Shown: positions 10,985-21,800 of the stretch, one piece after another
Layout of the letters: each line of letters begins with the position of its first letter
Position numbering within the stretch: the first letter of the stretch is position 1
Assembly: GCA_018398765.1 (NCBI GenBank)
Contig: JAHBMJ010001823.1
Span: 72,429-108,399 of the forward strand
DNA from: Chromera velia
Lineage: Eukaryota; Sar; Chromeraceae
Direction: 5' to 3'
DNA length: 35,971 nucleotides
Made by a program: the position numbers and the translations under genes
The notes under the pieces: generated by a model
Database searches by the model: none
What the model was told of the DNA's origin: nothing
Seen by the model: only the letters and a program-made list of their open reading frames with translations

Positions 10985-11440
10985 CGTTTTGATGTGATTT
11001 TACTCCAAGTCAAGGGTGACGGTCCTCTCAACTCGAGGGGCTCTTTGTGGTTGACGAAGGCGTTAGAGCGTACCAGAAGCTGGGTGTGAAAGCGTGCCGA
11101 TGTGGATGGAGTTCAGAAGGAAGAAAAGGAAGTCCGAGGACAGCAGGGTCCAAAGGAGTAACAGCTGCCCACATACAGGTGAAGTGTCTTCTGAAAGGTC
11201 TCCAGCGAGTGGTAGAAGGAACTGCCAGATCCAGCGCTTGCAGGTGTGCTTGGATGAAGAGAACTCTTTGGTGTCGGTTCCTGAAGAGGAGTGGTCGGCC
11301 GTACAGTTCGACCTTCTCTCTCGATCTCTTGTTGGGGGTCCCGGCAAGGAAGACAGTTTCTGAAGTTGCCTGAATGGAAATCTTCCAAGTGTCTGTGCTG
11401 AGAAACTCGATTGGTCTCCAGCTAGTTTCGCTCTTTGCAG

Positions 11441-11470
11441 GTTGTGTTCGACTCTCGCGGCAAGTCACCA
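11441..11470 (-). other. Primer-binding site complementary to a tRNA 3' part
   Basis: The plus strand reads like the 3' portion of a tRNA: a T-loop-like GTTCGACTC, an acceptor-like segment and a terminal CCA, ending 2 bp from the LTR. The minus strand therefore starts TGGTGACTTGCC, as expected for a primer-binding site. The similarity extends about 30 nt, longer than the usual 10-18 nt. T-stem pairing is imperfect, so this is not an intact tRNA gene. I could not identify the tRNA. Confidence 0.55.
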
Positions 11471-11472
11471 CA

Positions 11473-12057
11473 TGTTCCGTGCTCCTCCGGACTCAGTAGG
11501 TCAGATGAAGCCGAAACGAAAGAATAGAACTAGAATTGGAGTTGAATATATCTTTTAATTATTCACTCAATGTTATTAAAGTCAGTGAAGGTCGGTTCAG
11601 ATCGTTTCAAGTCAATTCTTCCAGAAGGTAAGTCAACTCGATTTGGGATTCAATTCTGTTACTCCGAGGTCAAGTTTTTAATCGATTCTTTCTTTTCTTT
11701 TTTTTCCAAAGTTGCATTTTATGCTTGTTTCCTGCAAAAGTTGCCAATTGTGAAAGTGTACCAATTGTGTAAGTGTATCATGTTTGACAGACTTTCATTT
11801 TTGAAAGTGTATCAAGTTTGACATACTTTGCCTTAACCGATACGGAACCGATTAATCAGCTTTTTATGAATTTTCAAAGTTAAACAAAAGAGATGGAGGT
11901 GGGAATCGAACCCAAGACCTTCCGCTTCTCAGTCTGCCACCTGGCAGTGCTCACATTTCATCCATTGTGATTCTCCTGATGTCTGCCAAAGGACACAGAC
12001 AGCAAAACATCTCAAAATAATCAAAGACTTAAGTTGCGGTCTGAGTAGACCGTAATA
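11473..12057 (-). repeat. 5' LTR (right copy)
   Basis: It matches the left copy along its full length. Its outer end reads CGTAATA where the left copy reads CGTAACA, so its terminal dinucleotide has decayed. The hairpin CGGTCT-GAGT-AGACCG is conserved just inside that end. Divergence between the copies indicates that the insertion is not recent. Confidence 0.75.
11895..11946 (-). repeat. tRNA-like box B module inside the right LTR
   Basis: This is the second copy of the module, with box B at 11901-11913 and the closing stem at 11897-11902 and 11937-11942. The whole block is identical by eye to the left copy, although the LTRs around it differ at scattered positions. Confidence 0.4.
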
Positions 12058-12177
12058 CCATTGGTTCACATTTTAGTCATGAGCTACCAAAAATTCATTT
12101 ATAGGGAAAAAGTCTTCTTCTGAGGGGCGAAAACCCCCCTAAAACTACGCTAAAACCCCTTTTAAAAACCATAAAAT

Positions 12178-12665
12178 TCACTTTTCAAAGAGGCTCTGCC
12201 AAAAATTCAGGAGTGCGTGTAGCACAGCCGAAGGCTTCGTGCAGTCCGCGCTGAAGACCTCATCTTCCTTCCCTTCAGCGTCTGCCTTACAATTCAGCTC
12301 CGCCTGCTTCCCGTTCTGCTTGCTCGATAGATGGCCAGACAGAAGTTGAAAGGTGCAAAAGCCCTTCTCACAGAGAGTGGTTTCATCATCGATGAGACCC
12401 TCCTTTTGTCTATATTCACCGTGAGGGGAAAGGCACTGCCAGAAGAAAATTTCAACATATCCCGAATACTCGCTGCCAAGGACTCCCCTGAGGAAGGGTG
12501 TGCCTTCATCAGAAGGAGGAATTCCAGACTGTTGAATTTTGGAATGCAGCCTCAGCCAAAGCTGTTCGAGACGAAAAGGGATGCCAGCGGGGACGTCCTT
12601 GCCGGCATCCACCTCTTCCGCAAAGACATTGTCAAGTGTAGCTTTCAAATCCTCACAAGTAATGT
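12178..12665 (-). CDS. Unidentified terminal exon, minus strand
   Basis: A minus-strand frame of about 162 codons ends in TGA at 12178. It has balanced, protein-like composition (for example CEDLKATLDNVFAEEVDAGK and FRLEQLWLRLHSKIQ) but contains no ATG, so if real it must be an internal or last exon. An acceptor-like CGCGTTGCAG immediately precedes it (exon starting at 12665, phase 1). A second candidate, CTCTGAGCAG, lies some 30 bp further upstream. I could not find convincing partner exons to the right. No domain was recognised. It lies just beyond the right LTR, so it may be the stump of a gene damaged by rearrangement. Confidence 0.35.
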
Positions 12666-13780
12666 CTGCAACGCGCTGCAACGGCACTTTTACTGCTCAG
12701 AGATGGCCGCAGAGCCTGCAGAGAACGGACAAGGGGGGAGAGAGTGGGCGTCAAAGCAGTTGGGTAACAGTTTTGAGTGTTTGCTCTCAATTTTTGCCAC
12801 GTCAGACCAGCAGGATCCCCGGTATACATTCTTGCATGCAGTCGTTCCATGCAGCTACCCGACGGCTGCAAGTCACTGTGGTTACACAGCTGCAAGCTCG
12901 CAACCAGAGCCCTCGCCCTATATATAAGAAAGTAGCCCACATGGGGGACTGGCTCAGTCTGGCTGCGTAAGCTGTCGATACAGAAAAAGTCGAACTAGGC
13001 AACAGCAACAAAAAAAACTTACTCATTTGATGCCATTCACCCCCGATCCGGTAAAGACCCTGAGGGAAAGCCAGTTACAGAACACAGAACGACCCTTGAA
13101 GACCTCAGGTTGACCCCATCCAAGTCTCTAAAGCCAGACTATAAAAGCAAAGAGGCATTGCTCCTGGGTGCCTCCTCCGCCTGTCCATTGGACACAAAAG
13201 GGGGAGAAATGAGATGGAAAGTTTCCTGAAAAGAACACATCAGGATACTCAGGGGGGGTTTTCGAAAGCGCTCACTGCAGGTACCTTATGAGTGCATCGT
13301 TTCATGCCACGGTGACTGGGGGGTGGAAGAAGACTCAATTCACTGAGTCATCTTCACTGACGTACTTGCTGACCCCCGAGAACCCTATATAAAGTCTGAA
13401 TTCGATCCTCCAAGACCTTGGATCCCTCCGAATTACCCCCTGCCCCTACGTCGATGCCGAAAGGAGGCAGGATGACTACTCTTTTGAAGGAGGAGTCATT
13501 GAGAAGGCGTCAGCTCTATAAGTTTTAGAGACATTGACAGAGTTCCACCTTGCTCTGTCAAATGAGTCCCCCATAAGAGAAGTCATCAGCCTTTCTAGCT
13601 TGGCCTTTTTAGACGCAGAAAGCTGATTGCAGTAAGGTTTATGAAGTTGTGGTTGCCTTCTCATCCCCGTAGCGAGGGTCTGTCAGATCTCTCTGGACGA
13701 GGAGTAGCCTAAAGCTGAGGGGGTCGGCCTGCCTCCTCAGGTACCCCTCCGGCGGCGGCGCCCTCACACCCGCATTCCGA
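12666..13780. other. Region without an assignable gene
   Basis: Short overlapping frames occur on both strands. One minus ORF with an ATG (13476-13664, 62 codons, ASKKAKLERLMTSLMGDSF) looks mildly protein-like but has no recognised domain or neighbour exon. TATA-like words (CTATAAAAG near 13139, CTATATAAAG near 13384) occur without a supported gene after them. Otherwise I see nothing. Confidence 0.35.
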
Positions 13781-14318
13781 ACTCATGTATCCAAGCTGTA
13801 CGAGGAAGAGTTTGCCTCCCTCATGGAAGAAATTTTAGAGGGCGCACTCCAAGAATGGGGATATAAAAGCAGAGGATGATGTAGAAAACCCTGATGAAAA
13901 CCTAGTTGGTTCCCCGGAGGGTGAGAGAGTTGGAGGAATTGCAAGGAGCAGACAGCACTCCTGATGAAACTCGTCCCAAAAGCCTTCTGAGTCGGACTAC
14001 AACCCGTCGCATTGTCCCCATACACTAACCCCCCGACTCTGCCTTTTCCTTTTCCATTCGAGTCCTTTGGCGATCCCGCAGAATCCTCTCCCACTGAGAG
14101 TGCCTTCCCTCTTTTCAAATTGTCTGCAGCCAGCAATGTGGGAGGCGGCCTGACCATGGGCTTCTTCTCGCACGTCATAGAGAGTGAGCCACTCGGAGTG
14201 GGAGCTGGAGGGGGATCTCATATTTCTGCTGCAGTAGCCGCTACCGCTTTGCCTGTTCATGCTGAGCCTCGGTCATACAACTGAAAACGTACTGCAGAAC
14301 CAGCTGTATTGGATGATC

Positions 14319-14392
14319 GGAAGGAGTTAAAGGAGGCAAAAGTAGTGCCAGGCATAGCTGCTGGAACTAAAGGGAAGATCGAGGTTGACTGA
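14319..14392 (+). repeat. Dispersed repeat, copy A
   Basis: This block closely matches 16775-16858 in the same orientation (shared words include AGTGCCAGGCA, GGAACTAAA and GGGAAGATCGAGGTT). It lies inside the decayed coding frame at 14012-14716. Confidence 0.65.
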
Positions 14393-14635
14393 GGCTTAAA
14401 CGAGCAAATCGAGAAATATGTTGTTTCCCTCGGAAGGGCACAAAATTCAATGGCAGCACTTGTGGTAGCCATAGAGTTTGACATTCTGAAGGGCCTCGCG
14501 CTTCCGAAGGTCAGGGAGGGGGGCGTCCGAGATGTGGTGAAGTGGTGGGCAGAGAGAGTTGCGGAGCTCTTAAGAAAGTGGAAGGCTGCTCGTTCATCTT
14601 CTTTCTTCTTTGGGCTCTTCTTGGATGAGAGGGAG

Positions 14636-14719
14636 ATTGTCTGGTTCGATTGGTGGGGGATTGTCTCGTTCACCTGGTGGGGGAGTATCTCCTGGAGTGT
14701 CTCGTTCGACTGGTAGGGG
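14636..14719. repeat. Imperfect 24-bp tandem repeats
   Basis: Units near ATTGTCTCGTTCGACTGG plus GGGGG occur at 14636-14659, 14660-14683 and 14696-14719, with a 12-bp partial unit between the second and third. On the minus strand they encode an 8-residue proline-rich repeat (ERDTPGDTPPPGERDNPPPI). This may be the disordered linker of a decayed ORF on that strand. Confidence 0.55.
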
Positions 14720-16774
14720 TTTGTCTGCTTTGGTCAGGGTGGGGGGGTCTGCCTCGATGAGAAGGGCAGCCGCTTTCTCATGGGGGTTGGACACTTCCTC
14801 AGCGGGAGGGCTATCGTACAGACGAACTCTAGAAGAGTACCAATCACACTTACAATCAGTGTAAAACACATATCAGGAGGGGAGCCTGGACAAAGTTTTA
14901 GGGTGTCGTCAGGAAGGGGGGGCTACAGTGATGGAAACAGTACGCAATCGTAGCCAGGGGGCCCCCGTCAAGAAAACGCCTTCCCAACCCCCTCCTATCA
15001 ACGAATTGCCTCCCCTAAGCATTGATAACGATAGTAACCGGCTGGTGGATCACTGATGACGATGAAGATGCTGAGTGCATCTGTTGCTACTGGTGCACTT
15101 GGACTGGCATTAGAGCTGGACCTCTCTGCGGGTGAAGTTGTAGTGGAGGGGGGACGACGTAGGGCTGTCATGGAAGGTGGTGGAAACCCAGAGGGAACGG
15201 GCGTGAGAATCTTCCATACTCTCCCTATGGTGGCATCTGCAGATTTTTTCTGTGCCCTCCGAGTGGCGCTGCCCCTTGCAGCACATACGACCCTCCTTCG
15301 TAGTCCACTGCCCTAAACATCCACTGCAGACATCCTCCAAACCCTTCGGCGCTACCTGTTCCCGCAGGCACCGAAGTAGCCCTGCCCGTTTCTATTGAGG
15401 GGGAGGCTAGGAAGGAGGGCTTTGCCTACCCCCTGGCCTTCCCTTTGCTCACTCCCTTGCAGGGAGGTGGAAGAGGATCTGCACCAGTGTTGGGCTAGGT
15501 GTTGGGTCCCTCTGAAAGGGAAAGAGAAAGAAAAAGAGAGAGAGAGCTTCCTCGGCAAGTGCTTCACGTTCAGCGCCCAGCAGCAGTTCCCAGACACGAC
15601 CTCTCAACTGTTGTACCATGTGACGACTGGCCCCCTGAGGTCTACCCTGCAGCCTCGGTAGTGGTACATGGAGAAACGTCCATGGATATAACGGTTGGGA
15701 AGAGTTTTTTCGAGTTTGGGCAACAGCATGGCTGGGTGCTGCGATGTTATTTCCTCGACGAGGACGGACCATGGCTCCATCCGGGAGGCCCTTGAAGTTC
15801 CTTAACGGGGGGTGGGTGGGAGTTTGTCACTTGTTGGCTCTGGGGAGGCTGTCGAAGCAGACGATGAATCAGACATGGACACCTCATCGTAGATGAACAC
15901 TTCTCAGTGTAATAGTTGCAGAAGAAACGTAATGATAGGTTATGGCAGGTATTTCTATAGTGGAATGCAGTGAAGAAAAACGAAGGTACGTCGACTTTTG
16001 CGAGTGGGAGGGGCAAGATTTGGGGCTTCAGAGAAGAGGCCCGGGAAAATGCATGCAGGAACTGGCAGTTTGAAGTAAGACAGACCGTCCCGTGGGGGGC
16101 TTTTACCATGATGCCGAAAGTTTGCATTCGCGGAGGTTTGGTGGAGTGTACGTGTGTTGGTCCGATAGTGAGCTGTTTATGATTTCAGATAAGAAAACTT
16201 TGGAACGTTCATTTGCGTCCGTCTCCTAGGTCTGTTTCTTCTAACCAGATGCTACTTCACTGACTTTTAAGCAGTGCGACAGCTGGAGGGTAGAAGAGAG
16301 AACCGCCTCCCCTTACGTTTCTCTTGTCCCTTGTTGTGCCTTCTAAAGTCGGGTGAAGAAACCTGAGTAAATAAACTGCAGAAAGGGGCTAGAGAAAGGG
16401 GGGGTGAAAGATGAAAGACAAAACAAAAAAACTGTTGCAGGTCATGAAGAAACAGGGAAAAAATTGATGGTGCGAAAACATATACACAGACCTGAAAAGA
16501 AGACTGAAAGTTTGAGGATATATGACAGTTCGTGTTTGTCTTTGTCGTCACAATTTCTTCTCTGTGCTTCTTCCCCAATGTTTTCCTGCCAAAGATGATT
16601 CACTGCGTCACTCCGTCGGCATCTTTTCCATTTGCTGTCTTTTGTATCTTGGATGCGGTGCGATGGGTGAATCAGTTTAAATGCATGCCCGCTTATGCAC
16701 GGGTCTCTTATTTAGTCTCATTCGATGCAAATTCATTTCTCCTCTTCCCCCTCTCATGGGGGTTTGTCTCGTTT
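14720..16774. other. Fragmented coding-like sequence, no intact gene
   Basis: Plus-strand pieces look coding but do not join: 15056-15316 (GALGLALELDLSAGEVVVEG), 15395-15661, and, in another frame, 15600-15795 (DDWPPEVYPAASVVVHGE, then FFEFGQQHGWVLRCYFLDED). The move between the last two frames suggests a frameshift. Nothing is recognisable by family. From about 15900 to 16770 I see no gene. Confidence 0.35.
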
Positions 16775-16858
16775 GGAAGGAGTCAGAGGAGGCAGGGGTA
16801 GTGCCAGGCACAGCTACTGGAACTAAACGCTTCTAAAGGGAAGATCGAGGTTAACTGG
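16775..16858 (+). repeat. Dispersed repeat, copy B
   Basis: This is the second copy of the 14319-14392 block, with point differences and a 10-nt insertion that duplicates CTAAA (CTAAACGCTTCTAAA versus CTAAA). The words TCTCATGGGGGTT and TTTGTCTCG just upstream also echo sequence around 14660-14790. The insertion shifts the frame relative to copy A. Confidence 0.65.
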
Positions 16859-16887
16859 AACTCAGAGGTAGAGACATAATTCTCTTT

Positions 16888-17076
16888 GTGCCAAAAGGGA
16901 AAGCAATGAAAAGCAATCCTTTTCTACATGAGAAGGTTGCTTGTCAGAAACGGCACTTTTCAAATGTCTCTAGAAATATGATAGAGCCGTACCGGCCAAG
17001 GGTGCAGATGAAAGTGATGGAACGATCTATTAATGATTTTCTGAGAAGGGCAATCGAACACCTAGTCGAACTCTAA
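16888..17076 (+). CDS. Small unidentified ORF after dispersed repeat
   Basis: The frame is 62 codons from a TTG/GTG-type opening; the first ATG is at 16906. It is basic, and its end, MKVMERSINDFLRRAIEHL, is weakly reminiscent of the central histone-fold helix of histone H2B (IMNSFVNDIFERIA pattern). That resemblance is by eye only, and the rest of H2B is absent. It directly follows a dispersed repeat and may be another fragment of the same element. Expression is unproven. Confidence 0.25.
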   Translation: MPKGKAMKSNPFLHEKVACQKRHFSNVSRNMIEPYRPRVQMKVMERSINDFLRRAIEHLVEL

Positions 17077-17900
17077 TTTGAAGCAATCCAGTATGAAATG
17101 CGTGCTATTAAGAACACGGTTCCGATCCGGCTAACGTTAAACGTTTGCGGAGCTTGAATTAATATAGCTGCATTTATAATTTTTTTTTCGATATGGAATC
17201 TAGTATAGAATAACTTTAAACAAAGCCTAGCTAGAGACGTAATCACCACGTTTGGTTTAGCTAGTAGCGCTAGATAAAACCTGTTAGAAACTTAATTTTG
17301 GATCGTTCATATAATGTAGAATTAGGATTAGGTGTTCCAAATGCCCGGTTTGGAGCTCCAACTTTAAACACGTTTTTTTATCCCAAACATCTCCAGGCCA
17401 TTTATATCATATTACTATTGTATACATGAACAGCATTGGTGTAAGCTAGGGTATAATACTTAGTGTAATACCCAAACAACATGCAGCTATTTACTAGTTC
17501 TTCCACTATACTAAAAAAAAGGAATAATGAGTTTATAATTTGGATATATTTTTTTAAATTTATCTTTCCTTTATATATAGCTAACGCCTAGTTGATTTAA
17601 TAATCTTCCGCGTAGTTTCCAATTTTTTATGCTAAGCATTATCTGCCGCGGCAGTGACGTAGACGAAGATTTTTGTAGATTTCAATCTTGCTTCATAGTA
17701 CGTACCGATGCCTAATATTAGTACCGCTTGGCAAGGACTGTACACTCATTATACAGTACGCAGCACGGAGTGCGCAGTGTCTGCGTACCATGCATGCCTG
17801 AGCGCACGCCGTTCTTAACTGTCATGCAGATTTTATGTAACATATAGTATTTGAAACCCTACGCCGCCGCTATGCGCTAGCCGCAGCAAACATTCTCTTC
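17077..17900. other. AT-rich intergenic spacer
   Basis: Mostly AT-rich sequence with stops in all frames and short A or T runs, such as TATATTTTTTTAAATTTATC near 17545. It separates the decayed region from the 3' end of the ABC transporter gene. I see no gene, tRNA or recognisable repeat. Confidence 0.55.
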
Positions 17901-18000
17901 TCAATCATCCATTTATGTGTCAATGGCAGACTACCTTTCCTTTCTTTTCCCCTCGCTTTTCCCTTTATTCTCTCCCACTACAGAACGTGAGAGCTCCGAG

Positions 18001-18770
18001 TCATGCAACTGAGACTGACGGATTGCTGCCTCCCCCTTCAGCAATCTCACCCCTGTCTCCCGCCAAGATTTCTGCTTCCGTCTCTGGCCCAGCAGCTTCA
18101 GTGTGTGCACTGTCTCCTTCTCCTTCCTCTGTCTCCGTCTCCTGTTCCCACTCACCCAGGACCACAGCCCCCCTCTGTTGGCCCTGGGGTCTCCTCGGGT
18201 GTCTCTCCAACGGCTGGAAGGAAGGCGATTGGAGACGGAGGGAGAAGAGCGTCAGACCTGCGAGGACGAGAGCCAACTTCACCTGCTTGCCGCAGAGACG
18301 GAGGATGGAGGACGCCACGGAATCAGCGCCTCCCCCCAGACTTCCGTTCTCATCTGGAGATAGGAACCCCAGTCTGCACACAGGGATAGAGACCCCACAT
18401 TGAAAAAAAGGCAAAGCAAAAAAAGACAGTAAGTACTAAAAGCAACGAAGGTGCCTAGAGAAGAGAGAGAGAAGACATTGAGTTTCTGCATGGGGTCCCT
18501 TCGAGAAATAGTCACAGAGCCAATGGCATCCACCAAAGAAAACAAGCACCACGAATCGACAGATCACAGGCACCACGAATCGACAGATCAATCAGCCTGT
18601 GGGGAGAAATGAAAATTGCTTGGCTGCATGTATGCACAGACAGATCCATGCTTCATGCATGCAGAAAGGACGCCATTCGGTCACCGAGGGAGACCGATCG
18701 TATGAAGAAAGTCATGCAGAAAGTCCGAAAGAGGGAGGGAGGGAACACAGAGAGAGCAACTTGGAAAAAG

Positions 18771-18827
<57 letters not shown>

Positions 18828-18840
18828 CGTGTGTGTGTGT

Positions 18841-18877
<37 letters not shown>

Positions 18878-21800
18878 TCTTTTTATGTAACTGTGTGTGT
18901 TTCAGCACACGCGCCATAGATATGTTTATGCAGATATGTATGTGTATAGAGAGTTTGTGATTGTTTGTGGGGATTCGCAAAGATGTTCGGATGTCTTGCT
19001 TTCAGGTGTCTTTCCGTCTAAAGTTTTTGCCACATGGACAGACACGATGGATGAATATGGACCTATCTGCCTGGTGACAGGATGTTCGGACAACGCAACA
19101 CTGACTTCACAAGCGTCTCTTCCCCTGTGACGACAGGCTTTTCCCCTGAGTTTTTTCTGCCGAAGATTCTCGGTGCCCCACCGGCTGCCCCCGGTGGTCT
19201 TCCCCTAATTTCCTTTTCAAACTTCATTCCCTGGAGTTCGTTCAGACAGAGGGCCTGGAATGAAGTCTTGATGGGTGACCACTCCTCAATGAATCTGAGG
19301 GCCTTGGGGACACTGTTCACGTTCAGATAAAGACCTCCGAAGACAATGAAGATCTGCACATAGATAGAAACAAACAGACAGACAGGCAGACGCTATGTTT
19401 TCTTTCTACCCTCTCCTCTTCTTTTCGAGCACAGCACACAGACAGATCGATACACAGCTCCTCCCCCTAACTATTCAGAACTCCCATGTACAAACAGTCA
19501 CTTGTTGAGGAGATGCATCCATGAGGCATGAATGTGTGGCAGTCATATGCATGAAACTACGAATCAGTCGATCGATACAGTTGCTGCAAAAGGACCACGA
19601 AGACGGAAGGGCTTTCAACGGGGGAAAAACGCAAGAGAAAAAGAAAGGTGAAGGAAGGAGAGAACACAAGAAAGATTGAACGTCTAACAACGTAGGGCTG
19701 CACAACACTGATGCAACAAAGCGAGATTTATACGAGACATTGATACAGGTCAGGCGGACAAGGAGGGAGGCAAGCGGGCAGGGGCACACCTTGAACCATG
19801 GGCTCGGAAGAGCAAGTCGAGAGAAAAGGAATGCACCAAACAAAGGTAGATCAGGAAGAAGTACCCAGAGCAACGAAAAAAGACTGACCAGCATTACAGC
19901 AGGAGTCAACGCAAGTGCAAAATCCAGAGAAGGGGAAAGGCTGCCAATCAAAAGCCCAAGAGAAGTTGTCACCAGACTCTCAGCACTCAGCACAAGCAGA
20001 AACCGGGCGAATCTGCAAGAACCCAACACAACAAGAAGAATGGACAGCTGACCCCTCTCCCAACCTTTAATACCTCTACAGACTCCACGCAGCAGTGGTT
20101 CTACCCACTGCAAGGACAAAGCTACGGACGACCTTCCTTGTCGCAGCTGCAGAAGTCTTGAGAAAAATCCTCCCATCCCCCTTTCCACCACCATTCATTG
20201 AATGTTCAGTGTAATAGAAGGAACAGATTCACAAGTTTCTCTCAAATTGCCGGTCGATCTGTTCGTTTCAATGCTCGTACTGGAAGAAAGAAAAAGAAAC
20301 AGCAACAGACCTTCCTGCCGCCGCATTCAAACCCGCCAGAGGGTAGAGAACGGCCCCGAAGATGGCTGGAAACAGAAAGTTGAAGGGCAGCTCTGCTGAG
20401 AGTTTTGACAGGAAGTATGCTAGCACAGGGTAGGCCCGTCTTCTCTTCTTGTTCGTCACCTCGGATCCCGACGAATCTCCGTTTTCCCCATTTTTCTGCA
20501 TACGCACAAAAAGAGGTAAACAAGGGGCAATGATCACTCAGACCTTTCATTTTCTGAACCCCTCTTTCCTGCCACCTGCATGTGTGAGCGTAGACCTTCA
20601 GTCCCGCATTCAATCAATATACTAAAAATGACAAGAAGAAGAAATGGTTGATCAACGACAGAAGAATGAGCAGCAAAAAACATCCACTCACGTCTGCCCC
20701 TGTTCCACGAGTCCTCCACTTCTGTCCGGACCAGGGCCGAGCTAATTGGGTCTTTTCCTTCAACACCACTGCCCTCTCCTTCACGAACGCCGTCACCGTC
20801 TTGATCACAGACGTCATGGCAACAGACACGGCCGCCACCTGGAGGAGACCCAACCGATCCTGCATGCGGAATTAAGGAGGGGATCGAAGGGGGTGAGGTC
20901 ATCGAAGGGCCGATCAATGAATGGACGAATGCAGATAGATGTAACAATGCAGCAAAGAACCACGAAGAAGTTTGAAAAACATAGAAAGAAAAAAGGGACG
21001 AGACCTTCCTTCTGTTCCGTTTTGTCGTTTTTCCTGAAAATCAGAAGCTCTCTCTTGCACTTCTCAATTCTAAATTGAGGCGCATGCCTATACTCAGAAA
21101 CTAGTGTGCGGCATTTTTTTTGGGGGGTCCAGACTTTGCAAAACATTCTTTCCCCTCACCTCCCCTCCCCTCCCCTTTCTGACTGACCTGAATTCCCGCC
21201 TCTGTCAGCTTGAGGCCGAAGAAGATCAATCCCTCAATCAACGCAGATGACAAAGTTGACGACAAGCGCGCAATCAGAGCGAGCCTGTCTCTCGAAATCT
21301 GCATGCAAGGGAAACAAAGGGGCGCACACATGCAGTGCAATCAGCATCCAAGATCCTTGGGCGCGTCCCTTTGCATCCGAGGAAAAACACGGAAAGAGGA
21401 AAGGAGCCAAGGAGAGTGGTCAGGCTTGTTTCAGAACAAAGGAAGTTCGCCTTTTTTTCCCTGCATTGGCTGAGAACCACTCTTCCTTCTCCATCCATCC
21501 ACATACTCATGCATCTGTCCTGGCCCTAGACTGGGAGGGACTACAGGACTGTCTGAAACAGACAGAGGTCAACAACATTCACGAGACCAACCCAGTACCA
21601 TGAAGGAAGCACTCTCCTTGCCTACCTGTCTCCACGCTCGGGGGAAGAGGAGGCCGATTTGCGACGCGAAGGACTTGAAGACTGCTCTGAGGGCAGAGGG
21701 CTGGAGAGCCTCGACTAGCCCCTCTCGGAGAGCGCTGCATCTTTTCACGAGGCACTTGAGTGGGCTCTCACTCGACAAAGCAGAAGAAGATAACTGTCCT

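Larger units (their letters stand above)
8484..12057 (-). mobile_element. Non-autonomous LTR retrotransposon (about 3.57 kb)
   Basis: Two direct repeats of about 580 bp (8484-9060 and 11473-12057), near identical by eye, flank 2.4 kb. The left copy has classical TGTT...AACA ends. A tRNA-3'-end-like sequence ending in CCA (11441-11470) lies 2 bp inside the right repeat, and a purine tract (minus strand GAGGAGGGGG) lies directly inside the left repeat. Together these orient the element on the minus strand: 5' LTR on the right, primer-binding site, interior, polypurine tract, 3' LTR on the left. The interior encodes no recognisable protease, integrase, RT or RNase H, and no convincing gag, so mobility would need enzymes supplied in trans. 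Possible target duplication: CCATGG on the left (8478-8483) against CCATTGG on the right (12058-12064), not identical. Confidence 0.7.
13781..14720 (+). pseudogene. Decayed coding sequence, probably transposon-derived
   Basis: From 14012 to 14716 one plus-strand frame is interrupted only by TGA at 14282-14284 and 14390-14392. Both flanks of each stop read as protein-like sequence (DDRKELKEAKVVPGIAAGTK, then NEQIEKYVVSLGRAQNSMAA and VREGGVRDVVKWWAERVAEL). Before that, coding-like segments change frame (EEEFASLMEEILEGALQEWG near 13800, then DDVENPDENLVGSPEGERVG). Stops plus frame changes indicate an old, broken gene. Part of it (14319-14392) recurs at 16775, which favours a dispersed element over a single host gene. 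No domain was recognised. Confidence 0.4.

Noticed and set aside
11028-11471. 147-codon minus ORF next to the PBS as a Gag protein
   Set aside because: It opens at a GTG inside the primer-binding site and shows no zinc knuckle or capsid-like sequence; three frames are equally open there.
13139-13866. TATA-like boxes at about 13139, 13384 and 13860
   Set aside because: No supported gene starts downstream of any of them; such words are expected by chance.
18599-18980. Cys/Val or Thr/His rich ORFs around 18770-18870
   Set aside because: Products of a (GT)n tract; no protein-like sequence outside it.
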